Part shown: one piece after another, positions 24,247 through 33,161 of the stretch | How positions within the stretch are numbered: position 1 is the first letter of the stretch | How the letters are laid out: the number at the start of each line of letters is the position of its first letter | Origin: UBA3305 sp002373555 | GTDB taxonomy: Bacteria; Bacillota; Clostridia; Lachnospirales; Lachnospiraceae | Length of the DNA: 64,000 nucleotides | Assembly: GCA_946612455.1 (NCBI GenBank) | Contig: CAMOER010000005.1 | Coordinates: 41,347 to 105,346 of the forward strand | Direction of reading: 5' to 3' | Notes under the pieces: generated by a model | What the model was told of the DNA's origin: nothing | The model's database searches: none | Seen by the model: the letters and a program-made list of their open reading frames with translations, nothing else | Program-made: the position numbers and the translations under genes

Positions 24247-25599
24247 TCATTTCGCCGGGAAAAGCGCTGTTACCGTGAGCGATTTCCCGTCCGCCGATCC
24301 GGCGCTGATCTTTCCTTTATGTCCGGAAACGATGGCCTGTGCGATGGAAAGGCCGATCCCGTATCCGCCGGTACTGCTGTTTCTGGATGCATCGGTCCGG
24401 TAGAACCGGTCGAACAGATGCGGGAGCGATGCGCGGTCAATGCTTTCGCAGGTATTGTAAACGGTCAGCCGGATCTGCTTTCCTGCCCGCGCGAGAGAAA
24501 GCCGGATGTCTCCGCCTTCGTTCGTATATTTCAGCGCATTGTCCATCAGGATCCCGACCAGCTGCATCACGGAACGCTCGTCTCCGTGAAGCGTCAGGGA
24601 AGGCTCGATATCCGCCGTAAAGTGCAGGCCGCGGGAAATGGCGGGGCCGTTGTAGGAATCGGCTGCTTCGGAGACTGCATCGGAGACCGGGAAATCCGTC
24701 ATGACAAAGGTGGACGCGGTATCCTCTTCCGAACGCGAGAGGGCGATCAGGTTCGCTGTCAGTTCAGAGAGCCGCGCGGTCTGTTTCTTGATATCGGCGA
24801 TCCATTCGTTTTCGCCGTCTTCCTGTTCCATCTCCAGCACCTCGGCGTCGGCATTGATGATGGCCAGCGGTGTTTTCAGCTCATGTCCGGCGTCGGTAAT
24901 GAACCGGCGCTGCTTTTCGTAGTTGTCTACAAACGGACGGATGATCCTGCCGGACAGCAGAAGGATGAGCAGGAACACGGCGAGCAGTCCGGCGAGCGCA
25001 ATGCCGATCGAGGTGAGCAGAAAACGTCTTGCCGTGAGCAGTGCTCTGCCGCGGTCCAGGAAAATGAGCAGGGTATCCTCCGTTCGGTCACGGACGATAT
25101 AGCGGTAGCTGTCTATAAAGCCCTTCTCTTTGCCTGAAGAGAGGACTGTACGGGCATATTCCTCCGCGGTACCGGCATCTACAGCCGCGATCCGGTCCAG
25201 AGAAGTGTCGGAACATGTCCCGTCCTGATCAATGACCACCGTGAAGAAACGTGATTCGAAAGGCGTTTCCGCGGAAAAATTACTGCCGCGTCCGTATCCG
25301 CGTCCCCGGAAATCATCTTTTTTCTCCTTTGCATTGTCCGGCGCAGCTGGCGCCGTACCCTCCGGAAGGGAGGGTTTGTCGGAGAAGTTTCCGGACCCGT
25401 TCTCCCCGTGCCCGAAAAATTCACTGTCCGGGAAGCTGCCGTCATTGTCGGCCAGAAGGGACGTGATCTCATCGGCTTCTGTCACCATCTGACGATAGTT
25501 CATGATATTTGCCGCGCCGATGATCACAGTCAGCACGATCGCCAGGGCGAGCATGGAAACGGTGATCATGCGGAAACGCAGCCGCCGTATCATCTTCAT
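24247..25599 (-). CDS. Sensor histidine kinase
   Basis: The 450-residue kinase has a membrane helix at residues 12-32, an extracytoplasmic region of about 150 residues, a second helix near 193-216, and a HisKA domain with the phospho-acceptor His239 (FITDAGHELKTPLAII). The HATPase domain has the N box MQLVGILMDNALKYTNEGG and a G box (GGYGIGLSIAQAIVSGH). The outer part has a low-complexity Gly/Asp/Phe-rich segment (residues 60-110). It lies 13 bp after its response regulator. GGAGG stands 7 bases before the ATG. The signal is unknown. Confidence 0.92.
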   Translation of the reverse strand: MKMIRRLRFRMITVSMLALAIVLTVIIGAANIMNYRQMVTEADEITSLLADNDGSFPDSEFFGHGENGSGNFSDKPSLPEGTAPAAPDNAKEKKDDFRGRGYGRGSNFSAETPFESRFFTVVIDQDGTCSDTSLDRIAAVDAGTAEEYARTVLSSGKEKGFIDSYRYIVRDRTEDTLLIFLDRGRALLTARRFLLTSIGIALAGLLAVFLLILLLSGRIIRPFVDNYEKQRRFITDAGHELKTPLAIINADAEVLEMEQEDGENEWIADIKKQTARLSELTANLIALSRSEEDTASTFVMTDFPVSDAVSEAADSYNGPAISRGLHFTADIEPSLTLHGDERSVMQLVGILMDNALKYTNEGGDIRLSLARAGKQIRLTVYNTCESIDRASLPHLFDRFYRTDASRNSSTGGYGIGLSIAQAIVSGHKGKISAGSADGKSLTVTALFPAK

Positions 25600-25612
25600 G
25601 ACAATACCTCCG

Positions 25613-26287
25613 TTACTGTCTCAGCTCGAGCGAGTAGCCGGAACCGCGGGTCGCCTTGATCTGGATATTGGCATTCAGCGCAGTCAGTTTCTTCCTTAAA
25701 TAAGAGATGTATACCCAGACGACGGAAAGCTCGGCATCGGAATCATATCCCCAGATCTTGTCCATGAAATGTTCGGTGGAAATGAGATGTTTCGGATTTG
25801 CGATCAGCATTTCGAACATCTGGAATTCCTTGCCGGCCAGCTTCACGCTCCCCGATCCGGAAGAAAGCTCATAGGTGCCGAGATCCAGCGTGATATTCCC
25901 GAAGGTCAGCTTGTTCTCCGGCGCCTGATGCTGTACGCGGAGCATGGCGCGGATGCGGGCGAGGAGCTCCTTTGCTGCGAAGGGCTTGGTGAGATAATCA
26001 TTGGCGCCGGCATCCAGCCCGTCGACCTTGTCGTCGATCTCGGATTTTGCGGTCAGGAGCAGCACAGGCACCAGATTGCCCTGCGAACGGATCTTCCGCA
26101 GGACTGACAGTCCGTCCAGCTTCGGCATCATGATATCCAGGATCACGCCGTCATATTCCCCGACAGCCAGATAGTCCAGCGCCTCCTCGCCGTCATAGGC
26201 GGCGTCCACGGTATAGTTGTTCTTGGTCAGTATTGCACAGAGCGCACGGGAGAGCGAACGCTCGTCTTCGGCAAGCAGTAATCTCAT
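25613..26287 (-). CDS. OmpR-family response regulator
   Basis: The 224-residue regulator has a receiver domain (acidic pocket LLLAEDE, phospho-acceptor Asp51 in VILDIMMPKLDGL, Lys in YLTKPFAAKELLARIRAML) and an OmpR/PhoB winged-helix domain (LAGKEFQMFEMLIANPKHLI, ending with the wing RGSGYSLELRQ). ATG at 26287 follows GGAGAAATACC; an upstream ATG at 26452 would extend into the divergent hyp promoter area and is rejected. It is paired with the kinase downstream. The targets are not visible, but the divergent hyp genes are the nearest candidates. Confidence 0.92.
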   Translation of the reverse strand: MRLLLAEDERSLSRALCAILTKNNYTVDAAYDGEEALDYLAVGEYDGVILDIMMPKLDGLSVLRKIRSQGNLVPVLLLTAKSEIDDKVDGLDAGANDYLTKPFAAKELLARIRAMLRVQHQAPENKLTFGNITLDLGTYELSSGSGSVKLAGKEFQMFEMLIANPKHLISTEHFMDKIWGYDSDAELSVVWVYISYLRKKLTALNANIQIKATRGSGYSLELRQ

Positions 26288-26518
26288 GGTATTTCTCCTG
26301 ATCATTCCTTTTGCTTTATGATAACACCAAAACCGAAAAGTGTCATGAAAAGATGCAGAATTCGGGGTGAAGAATCTGTGAACGCATATCGATGACAGAA
26401 TTTCATGTTTGTGAAAAATATGACAGAAATAATTCACAGCCGTGGAATACAAAGAATAAACAGTTGCTTAAGATTGTAAAATGTTTGCGAAATAACGGTT
26501 TCTTTTTTGCAGGATCAA

Positions 26519-26527
26519 TGGTATACT
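26519..26527 (+). promoter_or_regulatory. Extended -10 promoter of the hyp operon
   Basis: TGGTATACT is an extended -10 (TGn plus TATACT) about 40 bp before the hypF start; no good -35 is seen, as is common for this class. The rest of the 280-bp gap back to 26288 is AT-rich without a gene. Confidence 0.6.
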
Positions 26528-26568
26528 GTTTTAGAATCTCAAAAGGAGACGGAGGTTCGCTGCAGAAA

Positions 26569-28863
26569 TTGATCGGGAAGCATATCAGGATAAGAGGGAT
26601 CGTTCAGGGGGTCGGCTTTCGTCCGTTTATTCACAGACAGATAAAAGCTTACGATCTTAAGGGATGGATCCGAAATACTTCATTTGGTGCGGAACTCGTG
26701 ATCGAGGGAACGCCGGAAAACATTTCTTCCTTCGTAGAAGAACTGCCGGTCCGGAAACCGCCGCTCGCTGTCATCGAAAAGATTCATGTAAGTGAATGCG
26801 AGCCGTGCGGATTTGAAGACTTCCGGATCATTCCCTCGGAAACCGGAGCGGAAGCGGACACGCTGGTCTCGCCGGATATCTGCACCTGCGGCGACTGCCT
26901 GAAGGAACTTTTTGATCCGAAGGACCGCAGATACCGCTATCCGTTTATCAACTGTACGAACTGCGGCCCGAGATTTACGATCATACGGAATGTTCCGTAT
27001 GACAGAAAAAGCACGACGATGGAACCGTTTGCCATGTGCCCGGAATGCGCATCGGAATACCGGGACATAGAGGACCGGCGGTATCACGCACAGCCGGACT
27101 GCTGTCCGGAATGCGGACCAAAGCTTTACTGGCAGGAGGCGGACGGAACACGGGTATATGAAGAGCCGGTCGGGGCGGCGCTAGCGGCGCTTCGGGCCGG
27201 AAAGATCATTGCTGTAAAGGGACTTGGAGGATTTCACCTTGCCTGCCGGGCGGATGCCCCGGCGTTTTCCCATGTTCTGAGGGAGCGGAAAAAGCGGGAC
27301 CGGCGGCCGTTCGCGCTGATGTGCGCGGATGTTTCGGAGGTCCGGAAGATCTGTCTGCTTTCTCCGGAGGAGGAACGGCTGATCACATCGCCCGCCAGGC
27401 CGATCGTGCTGCTGAAGAAAAAAGAGGCGGCCTCGTTCTCCTATATCAGTGAGAACGACCGGATCGGGATCATGCTGCCGTATACGCCGGTGCATTTTAT
27501 GCTGCTTGCGGAAGAGATCAGGACGCTGGTGATGACCAGCGCCAACCTTTCCGACCGGCCGATCATTTACAAAAATGAGGAAGCGGCTGCCGGACTGGCA
27601 GGCATCTGCGACGGTTTTCTGATGCATGACCGGGAGATCGAGACAAGATGCGACGATTCCGTTCTGTGGCCGGCGGACGGCGGCTACTTCATGCGGAGAT
27701 CGAGAGGATTTGCGCCGTATCCGATCACGCTGACGGCGCCGGTACCGATGATCCTGGCCTGCGGCGCGGAACAGAAAGCGACCTTTTCGCTGAGCAAGAA
27801 GGAGCATGTGTTTCCTTCCCAGCATATCGGCGATCTGAAGAATATCGAAGCGTATGAGAATTTCAGAGAACAGATCGCCCATTTTGAGAAGCTGTTTTCC
27901 ATACGCCCGGAGAGGATCGTCTGCGATCTGCATCCGGATTATCTCTCTTCCGTCTATGCGGCGGAACGGAGTGCCGCGGAAGGGATCCCGCTGGTGCGGG
28001 TACAGCATCATCATGCGCACATGGTGTCCTGCATGGCGGACAATGATCTGACGGATCCGGTGATCGGGATCATCTGGGACGGCACGGGACTGGGCGTTGA
28101 CGGCACCATCTGGGGCGGCGAGTTCCTCGCCGGCGATGCTGCCGGATATGTGCGGCACGGAAGCATCCGGCCGGTCAGACTGCCGGGCGGCGACAGAGCT
28201 GTCAAGGAGATCTGGCGCACGGGCGTATCGCTTCTCGCCGATGCATTTGCGGAAAACGGCGATCCGGCGATTCCGGAACAGTTGATCCGGCGGATCGCGG
28301 AGGATGGGAATGTCCCGGATCAGGGCCCGGATACCGTACGGAAGATGCTGGCTGCGAATGTGAACTGTCCGGCTTCGTCCGGCATGGGAAGACTGTTCGA
28401 CGGCGTGAGCGCGGTGCTCGGGATCCTGCGGCTGGCCGATTACGAAGGCGAAGGCGCGATCCTGCTGGAAGCCGCGGCAGAGGAAAACCGTTCTCTGCAG
28501 TATGAGACCGCATTTTATGAAGACGGAGACGGCATCCGGCGGTTCGACTGGCGGCCGATGCTCCGGGAGATGGCTTCCGAACTTCTCGGCGGCGCAGCGG
28601 TTTCCGCCTGTGCGGCAAAGTTTATGAATACGCTGACGGCAGCTGCCGCGGAACAGTCCATTTATATAAGGAAAAAGACCGGACTGAACGAAGTGGTCCT
28701 CTCCGGCGGAACTTTTCAGAATATGTATCTGCTGCGATCGGTGACGGCAGTCCTTGCGAAAGACGGCTTTGCGGTGCATCATCATCACCGCGTGAGCACG
28801 AATGATGAAGGCATCAGCCTCGGACAGCTGATGATCGCCGAAAGGCAGATGAGAAAGAATTGA
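26569..28863 (+). CDS. hypF: Carbamoyltransferase HypF ([NiFe] hydrogenase maturation)
   Basis: HypF turns carbamoyl phosphate into the thiocarbamate on HypE, the source of the CN ligands of the [NiFe] site. The 764 residues show an acylphosphatase domain (IRGIVQGVGFRPFIHRQ), zinc-finger Cys pairs (CTCGDCLKELFD, CTNCGPRFTI, CPECASEYRD, CCPECGPK), a YrdC-like domain (KGLGGFHLACRAD, TSANLSDRP) and a Kae1-like C-terminal domain (VQHHHAHMVSCMAD, WDGTGLGVDGTIWGGEF, LSGGTFQNMYLL). No ATG fits well. TTG at 26569 gives the usual length and lies downstream of the promoter and GGAGG; CTG at 26560 and ATG at 26518 are alternatives. The gene heads a hypF-C-D-E operon. Confidence 0.93.
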   Translation: MIGKHIRIRGIVQGVGFRPFIHRQIKAYDLKGWIRNTSFGAELVIEGTPENISSFVEELPVRKPPLAVIEKIHVSECEPCGFEDFRIIPSETGAEADTLVSPDICTCGDCLKELFDPKDRRYRYPFINCTNCGPRFTIIRNVPYDRKSTTMEPFAMCPECASEYRDIEDRRYHAQPDCCPECGPKLYWQEADGTRVYEEPVGAALAALRAGKIIAVKGLGGFHLACRADAPAFSHVLRERKKRDRRPFALMCADVSEVRKICLLSPEEERLITSPARPIVLLKKKEAASFSYISENDRIGIMLPYTPVHFMLLAEEIRTLVMTSANLSDRPIIYKNEEAAAGLAGICDGFLMHDREIETRCDDSVLWPADGGYFMRRSRGFAPYPITLTAPVPMILACGAEQKATFSLSKKEHVFPSQHIGDLKNIEAYENFREQIAHFEKLFSIRPERIVCDLHPDYLSSVYAAERSAAEGIPLVRVQHHHAHMVSCMADNDLTDPVIGIIWDGTGLGVDGTIWGGEFLAGDAAGYVRHGSIRPVRLPGGDRAVKEIWRTGVSLLADAFAENGDPAIPEQLIRRIAEDGNVPDQGPDTVRKMLAANVNCPASSGMGRLFDGVSAVLGILRLADYEGEGAILLEAAAEENRSLQYETAFYEDGDGIRRFDWRPMLREMASELLGGAAVSACAAKFMNTLTAAAAEQSIYIRKKTGLNEVVLSGGTFQNMYLLRSVTAVLAKDGFAVHHHHRVSTNDEGISLGQLMIAERQMRKN

Positions 28864-28922
28864 CAGGCTGCGGCGGCCGGCTGCAGCGGCCGCGCCCGGC
28901 GCGGCAGAATGGAGAACGCAGT

Positions 28923-29147
28923 ATGTGTCTGGCGGTACCGCTGAAAATAGAAACAATTGATGGTGATGAAGCAGTCGCAGAGAGGGACGGCGTAAGACGC
29001 CGCATCCGGATCAACCTGCTGAAAGACCCGAAGGTCGGCGACAATGTGATGGTCCATGCCGGCTTCGCGATCGAAAAGATCAGCGAAGAACAGGCGCAGG
29101 CGGATCTGGCGGCTTTCCGGGAGCTGCAGGAGGCGCTTTATGGCTGA
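28923..29147 (+). CDS. hypC: Hydrogenase assembly chaperone HypC
   Basis: The 74-residue protein starts MCLAVPLKIETIDGDEAVAE, with the invariant Cys2 that, with HypD, holds the iron while CO and CN are attached. GDNVMVHAGFAIEKIS is the second family block. GGAG stands 8 bases before the ATG. It overlaps hypD by 8 bp and lies 59 bp after hypF. Its length is normal for HypC. Confidence 0.93.
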   Translation: MCLAVPLKIETIDGDEAVAERDGVRRRIRINLLKDPKVGDNVMVHAGFAIEKISEEQAQADLAAFRELQEALYG

Positions 29148-30165
29148 GAAGGTCATACGCCTGATGGAAGTGTGCGGGTCGCATACAATGGCGATCGCAA
29201 AGGCCGGGATCAAGGGAATGCTCCCGGACAATGTGAAGCTGCTTTCCGGACCGGGCTGTCCGGTGTGCGTGACGGCGCAGGAGACGATCGATAAAGCGCT
29301 CGCGCTGACGGAGATCCCGGGTTTGATCCTGACGACTTACGGGGATATGATCCGGGTGCCCGGCAGCAGGCGGGGAGATAATCTTGCCGTCCGAAAAGCG
29401 GCCGGTGCCGATGTGCGGATCGTTTATTCCCCGATGGACGCGGTGAAGATCGCGGAAGAGAATCCGGAAAGACAGGTGGTCTTCCTGGGCGTCGGATTTG
29501 AAACCTCCGCGCCGGGAACGGCATCCGCGATCGCGGCAGCCTGTGACGCGGGCCTTGAAAATTTCAGCGTGCTGTCCATGCTCAAGCTCCTTGAACCGTC
29601 AGTCAGAGCACTTGCGGCGGATCCGGAATTCAATGTCGACGGCTTCATCTGTCCCGGACATGTTGCCGTGATCATCGGCGAAGAGGGGATGCGGTTCTTC
29701 TCGGAGCTCGGCTTCCCCGGCGTGATCACCGGATTTGAGACAGCCGATATCCTGAAGGGCATCGCCATGCTGATCCGGCAGATCAAAGCCGGGACGGCAG
29801 TGCTGCAGAATGAATATACATCCGTCGTCAGACCGGAGGGAAATCCGGTCGCGCGGGAGGAGATCAACCGGATCTTTGAAAAAAGAACAGATATCTGGCG
29901 GGGGCTCGGAGAGATTCCGGAGAGCGGACTCGGGATCCGCGGGGCGTATGCGAAATACGATGCCGAGCGGCGGTTTCATATTGACTGCGGCCCGTCGCGT
30001 GAGCGGCCCGGATGCCGCTGCGGCGATGTGATCCGCGGGAAGCTCGATCCGAAGGAATGCCCGCTGTTCGGAAATGTGTGCGTGCCGGAAGAACCGGAAG
30101 GCCCGTGCATGGTTTCCTCCGAAGGCGCCTGCGCGGCAGCGTACAAATACAGAGGAATGATTTAA
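29140..30165 (+). CDS. hypD: Hydrogenase maturation protein HypD
   Basis: HypD (341 residues) is the iron-sulfur scaffold on which the Fe(CN)2CO unit is built with HypC. Signature motifs are MEVCGSHTMAIAKAGI, LLSGPGCPVCVTAQE (CPVC), FLGVGFETSAPGTA and GFICPGHVAVIIG. The C-terminal cluster cysteines are seen in GCRCGDVIRGKLDPKECPLF and VCVPEEPEGPC. The start overlaps the hypC end (ATGGCTGA), so translation is coupled. The length is slightly below that of E. coli HypD. Confidence 0.94.
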   Translation: MAEKVIRLMEVCGSHTMAIAKAGIKGMLPDNVKLLSGPGCPVCVTAQETIDKALALTEIPGLILTTYGDMIRVPGSRRGDNLAVRKAAGADVRIVYSPMDAVKIAEENPERQVVFLGVGFETSAPGTASAIAAACDAGLENFSVLSMLKLLEPSVRALAADPEFNVDGFICPGHVAVIIGEEGMRFFSELGFPGVITGFETADILKGIAMLIRQIKAGTAVLQNEYTSVVRPEGNPVAREEINRIFEKRTDIWRGLGEIPESGLGIRGAYAKYDAERRFHIDCGPSRERPGCRCGDVIRGKLDPKECPLFGNVCVPEEPEGPCMVSSEGACAAAYKYRGMI

Positions 30166-30167
30166 AT

Positions 30168-31169
30168 ATGGAAGAATTTGTAACGCTTGACTACGGCAGC
30201 GGCGGCGGGAAGACGTCGAAGCTGATCTCGGAAATGATCGTGCCGCTGTTCTCGAATGAAGCGCTGAATGAACTCTCGGACGGCGCTGTGGTCGACGGAG
30301 CGGATAAGATCGTAATGTCCACGGACAGCTTTGTGGTCAGTCCGGTATTCTTTCCGGGCGGCGATATCGGAAAGCTGGCTGTGTGCGGAACCGTGAATGA
30401 CGTCAGCATGGCCGGCGGAGAGATCAGATATCTGAGCCTGGCCTGCATTCTGGAAGAAGGCTTTCCCTTTGCGGATGTGCAGAGGATTCTGGAATCGATC
30501 GGCAGGGCGGCAGCGGAAGCCGGCGTCATGGTCGTGACGGGCGATACGAAGGTCGTGGAACGCGGCCGCGGCGACGGGATCTATCTCAACACCACCGGCG
30601 TCGGGATCCTGAAGACGCCCGGACTTTCCGTGAAAAAGCTGCAGGAAGGCGATAAGGTCATCGTTTCCGGAACGGTCGGAGACCATGGCTGCGCGGTCAT
30701 GCTCGCGCGGAACGAGAACCTGGTGGAAGCCGATGTAAAGAGCGACTGCGGACCGCTGAAGCGGATGGCGCTGGCGCTCGGCGCGCTCGGCGGGGATCTG
30801 CGGGTCATGCGGGATCCGACGAGAGGCGGACTTGCGACCACGCTGAATGAATTTATCGAAGATTCGGAACTCGGAATTGAACTGAAGGAAAACGATATCC
30901 CGGTCCGGCCGGCGGTAGAGACAGTCTGCGATATGCTGGGACTGGATCCGCTGTATCTGGCATGTGAGGGCCGGATGATCTGCGCGGTGGCGCCGGAAGC
31001 GGAGGAGAGAGCGCTGGCGATCCTCCGGAGCTTCCCGGAAGGCGAAGGCGCGGTGACGATCGGAGAAGTGACCGCAGCGCATCCCGGCACGCTGGTGATC
31101 CGGACGGCGCTTGGCGCCGGGAGGATCGCGAACAAGCTGGCGGGCGATCAGCTGCCAAGGATCTGCTGA
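30168..31169 (+). CDS. hypE: Carbamoyl dehydratase HypE
   Basis: HypE (333 residues) accepts the carbamoyl group on its last residue and dehydrates it to a thiocyanate. The C-terminus reads GDQLPRIC, with the functional terminal Cys333. The PurM-like ATP-binding blocks LDYGSGGGKTSKLISEMI, VCGTVNDVSMAGGEIRYLSL and RDPTRGGLATTLNEF are present. ATG lies 2 bp after the hypD stop. It ends the hyp operon; a repeat element follows before the hydrogenase genes. Confidence 0.94.
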   Translation: MEEFVTLDYGSGGGKTSKLISEMIVPLFSNEALNELSDGAVVDGADKIVMSTDSFVVSPVFFPGGDIGKLAVCGTVNDVSMAGGEIRYLSLACILEEGFPFADVQRILESIGRAAAEAGVMVVTGDTKVVERGRGDGIYLNTTGVGILKTPGLSVKKLQEGDKVIVSGTVGDHGCAVMLARNENLVEADVKSDCGPLKRMALALGALGGDLRVMRDPTRGGLATTLNEFIEDSELGIELKENDIPVRPAVETVCDMLGLDPLYLACEGRMICAVAPEAEERALAILRSFPEGEGAVTIGEVTAAHPGTLVIRTALGAGRIANKLAGDQLPRIC

Positions 31170-31187
31170 GTGCATCTGCCGGTTTCA

Positions 31188-31240
31188 GTAAAGCCGAAGA
31201 CTTTACGGCGAGGATCCTTCGCAGGCTCAGGATGACAGCG
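31188..31240. repeat. Dispersed repeat element, copy 1
   Basis: A small hairpin (GTAAAG/CTTTAC, 31188-31206) is followed by GAGGATCCTTCG...GCTCAGGATGACAGC. The latter part recurs inverted at 63829-63868. Its place between two operons fits a mobile repeat or a processing site. Confidence 0.55.
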
Positions 31241-31308
31241 TTCTTATCACTTACGGAATAAATTATATTCATATAAATATTCAATCTTACTAAATAGAAG
31301 GAGGAGCG

Positions 31309-31692
31309 ATGCAGTATTACAAGAAAATACCCATCACAAAGGATCAGATCGTGCCGACCGCGGAACGCATGCGGAAGGACGGCGTGATCCTGGCCATGAT
31401 CCATGGCTATCTCACGGAGGACGGCAAGCCGAACATCTCCTATGAGTACCAGCTCGGCGAGACCATCGAATCCTACACCATCGAAGGCGAAAATGAGCTC
31501 CCTTCCATCGCTTACATCTACTCCAAGGCTGCAGAATGGCCCGAAAGAGAGATCAATGAGCTCATCGGCGTCACTTTCACGGGCCTGGACGTTTCCAAGC
31601 GTCTCTTCCTTCCGGAATCCATGCTTTCCGGTCAGGGACAGATCTTTGTCACGCCTATGGAAGAGCTCATTAAGAACACACAAAAACACTAA
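31309..31692 (+). CDS. mbhK: Membrane-bound hydrogenase subunit, NuoC/MbhK-like (30 kDa subunit family)
   Basis: The 127-residue protein matches the NuoC/EchD/MbhK family: SYEYQLGETIESYTI near the middle and PEREINELIGVTFTGLD, the E-R-E-x-x-[DE]-x-x-G-x-x-F signature. It is a peripheral subunit that supports the catalytic subunit and carries no cofactor. It is the first gene of the hydrogenase operon (AAGGAGG site), 18 bp before the large subunit gene. The split from NuoD is typical of group 4 hydrogenases. Confidence 0.88.
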   Translation: MQYYKKIPITKDQIVPTAERMRKDGVILAMIHGYLTEDGKPNISYEYQLGETIESYTIEGENELPSIAYIYSKAAEWPEREINELIGVTFTGLDVSKRLFLPESMLSGQGQIFVTPMEELIKNTQKH

Positions 31693-31710
31693 AGAAGGAG
31701 GATAAAAGAC

Positions 31711-32793
31711 GTGGGTTATATTGTTCCTATCGGGCCGTATCATCCTTCGCTCGAAGAGCCGATACATGCAAGGCTCTATACGGAAGGTGAGCTGATCAAG
31801 GACGCGGAGATCTTCATCGGATACAACCACCGCGGCATCGAGAAGCTGGCCATGCAGAAGAACATCATCCAGACACTCGTGCTCGTCGAGCGCGTATGCG
31901 GCATCTGCTCCCACTCCCATGCCATGACATTCGCCATGGCCGTTGAGAATGCGGGAGGCATCAAGCCGACCAAGAAGGGTGAGTACATGCGTGTCATCAC
32001 CGCTGAGCTCGAGAGACTGCATTCGCATTATCTGTGGCTCGGCATTGCGCTGCACATCATCGGCCATGACAGCCTGTTCATGCATTCCTGGGATGACCGT
32101 GAAGCCATCATGGATATCCTGGAGGATCTGACCGGCAACCGTGTCAACTACGGCATGGTCACGATCGGCGGCGCCAGACGCGATATCTCCGCCGAACAGG
32201 CACACAGAACGCTCGAGATGCTCGACAAGATCGAGGAATCCAACAAAGTCCTGTGCGACTTCCTGTTAAACGACAAGACCGTCGCGCTCCGTACCCAGGG
32301 CGTCGGCGTCCTGACAACGGAGGAGGCGATCGAGCTCGGTGCGATCGGACCGCATGCGAGAGCTTCGAATGTGCCGATCGACGTCAGAATCGATGCGCCG
32401 TATTCCAGCTATGACGATTTTGATTTTAAAAAATGCGTATGGCCGAGCGGCGATGTGTTCGCCCGTGTGGTCGTCCGTGTGCTTGAGAACTTCGAGAGCA
32501 TCAAGATCATCCGTCAGGCCCTGGATTCCATGCCGTCCGGACCGATCAACAAGGGAAATTCCATCCCCGTTGTCAAGCCCGGTGAATATATGAACATGCA
32601 TGAAGCGCCCAGAGGTCAGCTGAGCTACAAGGTGGTAACGAACGGCACCGACAAGGTGCAGCGCGTGAGCATCCATGTTCCCACCTTCAAGAACGCGCCC
32701 ACCATCCCGACCATGCTGAGAGGCAACTCCGTGGCGGACGCCGGACTGATCATCGCCAGCATCGATCCCTGCTTCTCCTGCATGGACAGATAA
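31711..32793 (+). CDS. mbhL: [NiFe] hydrogenase catalytic (large) subunit, group 4 Mbh/Ech type
   Basis: The 360-residue subunit keeps both Cys pairs that hold the Ni-Fe site: RVCGICSHSHA (Cys63, Cys66) and DPCFSCMDR (Cys354, Cys357). It should therefore be a real hydrogenase and not a Complex I NuoD. Other blocks are GPYHPSLEEP at the N-terminus and ELERLHSHYLWLGIALHIIG. The chain stops at Arg360, three residues after the last ligand Cys, where other large subunits are cut by a protease. It has no C-terminal tail and no protease gene lies nearby. The start is GTG after GGAGG. Confidence 0.93.
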   Translation: MGYIVPIGPYHPSLEEPIHARLYTEGELIKDAEIFIGYNHRGIEKLAMQKNIIQTLVLVERVCGICSHSHAMTFAMAVENAGGIKPTKKGEYMRVITAELERLHSHYLWLGIALHIIGHDSLFMHSWDDREAIMDILEDLTGNRVNYGMVTIGGARRDISAEQAHRTLEMLDKIEESNKVLCDFLLNDKTVALRTQGVGVLTTEEAIELGAIGPHARASNVPIDVRIDAPYSSYDDFDFKKCVWPSGDVFARVVVRVLENFESIKIIRQALDSMPSGPINKGNSIPVVKPGEYMNMHEAPRGQLSYKVVTNGTDKVQRVSIHVPTFKNAPTIPTMLRGNSVADAGLIIASIDPCFSCMDR

Positions 32794-33135
32794 ATGCATG
32801 AATTAGCAATCGTGGAAGGGATACTCGGAACAGTGATCCCCGAAGCGGAAAAACACCAGGTCAAAAAGATACTCAATATCAATATGCGGATCGGAGAGCT
32901 GTCCGGCGTGGTGGAATCCTGCATGCAGGAATATTTCTCCATCGCTTCCGCGGGAACGATCGCCGAGGGATCGAAACTGATCCTGAAGCCGTCCCCGATA
33001 AAGATCAACTGTCCGGACTGCGGATATGACGGGACCATCAAAAAGGGACAGTACGCCTGTCCCGAATGCGGAAGTTTCCGGTTTAAGATCCTATCCGGCA
33101 GGGAATATTATATTGAAAGTATCGAGGCGGAATGA
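32794..33135 (+). CDS. hypA: Hydrogenase nickel incorporation protein HypA
   Basis: HypA (113 residues) brings nickel to the large subunit. It has the N-terminal Ni-binding MHELAIVEGIL (His2) and a zinc site of two Cys pairs: NCPDCGYDG and ACPECGSFRF. ATG directly follows the large-subunit stop, and its own end overlaps the next reading frame. Embedding hypA between the catalytic subunit and the ion-channel subunits links maturation to subunit supply. No hypB is in the window. Confidence 0.93.
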   Translation: MHELAIVEGILGTVIPEAEKHQVKKILNINMRIGELSGVVESCMQEYFSIASAGTIAEGSKLILKPSPIKINCPDCGYDGTIKKGQYACPECGSFRFKILSGREYYIESIEAE

Positions 33136-33161
33136 GAAAAATAAATTCAGGAGGTACACCT

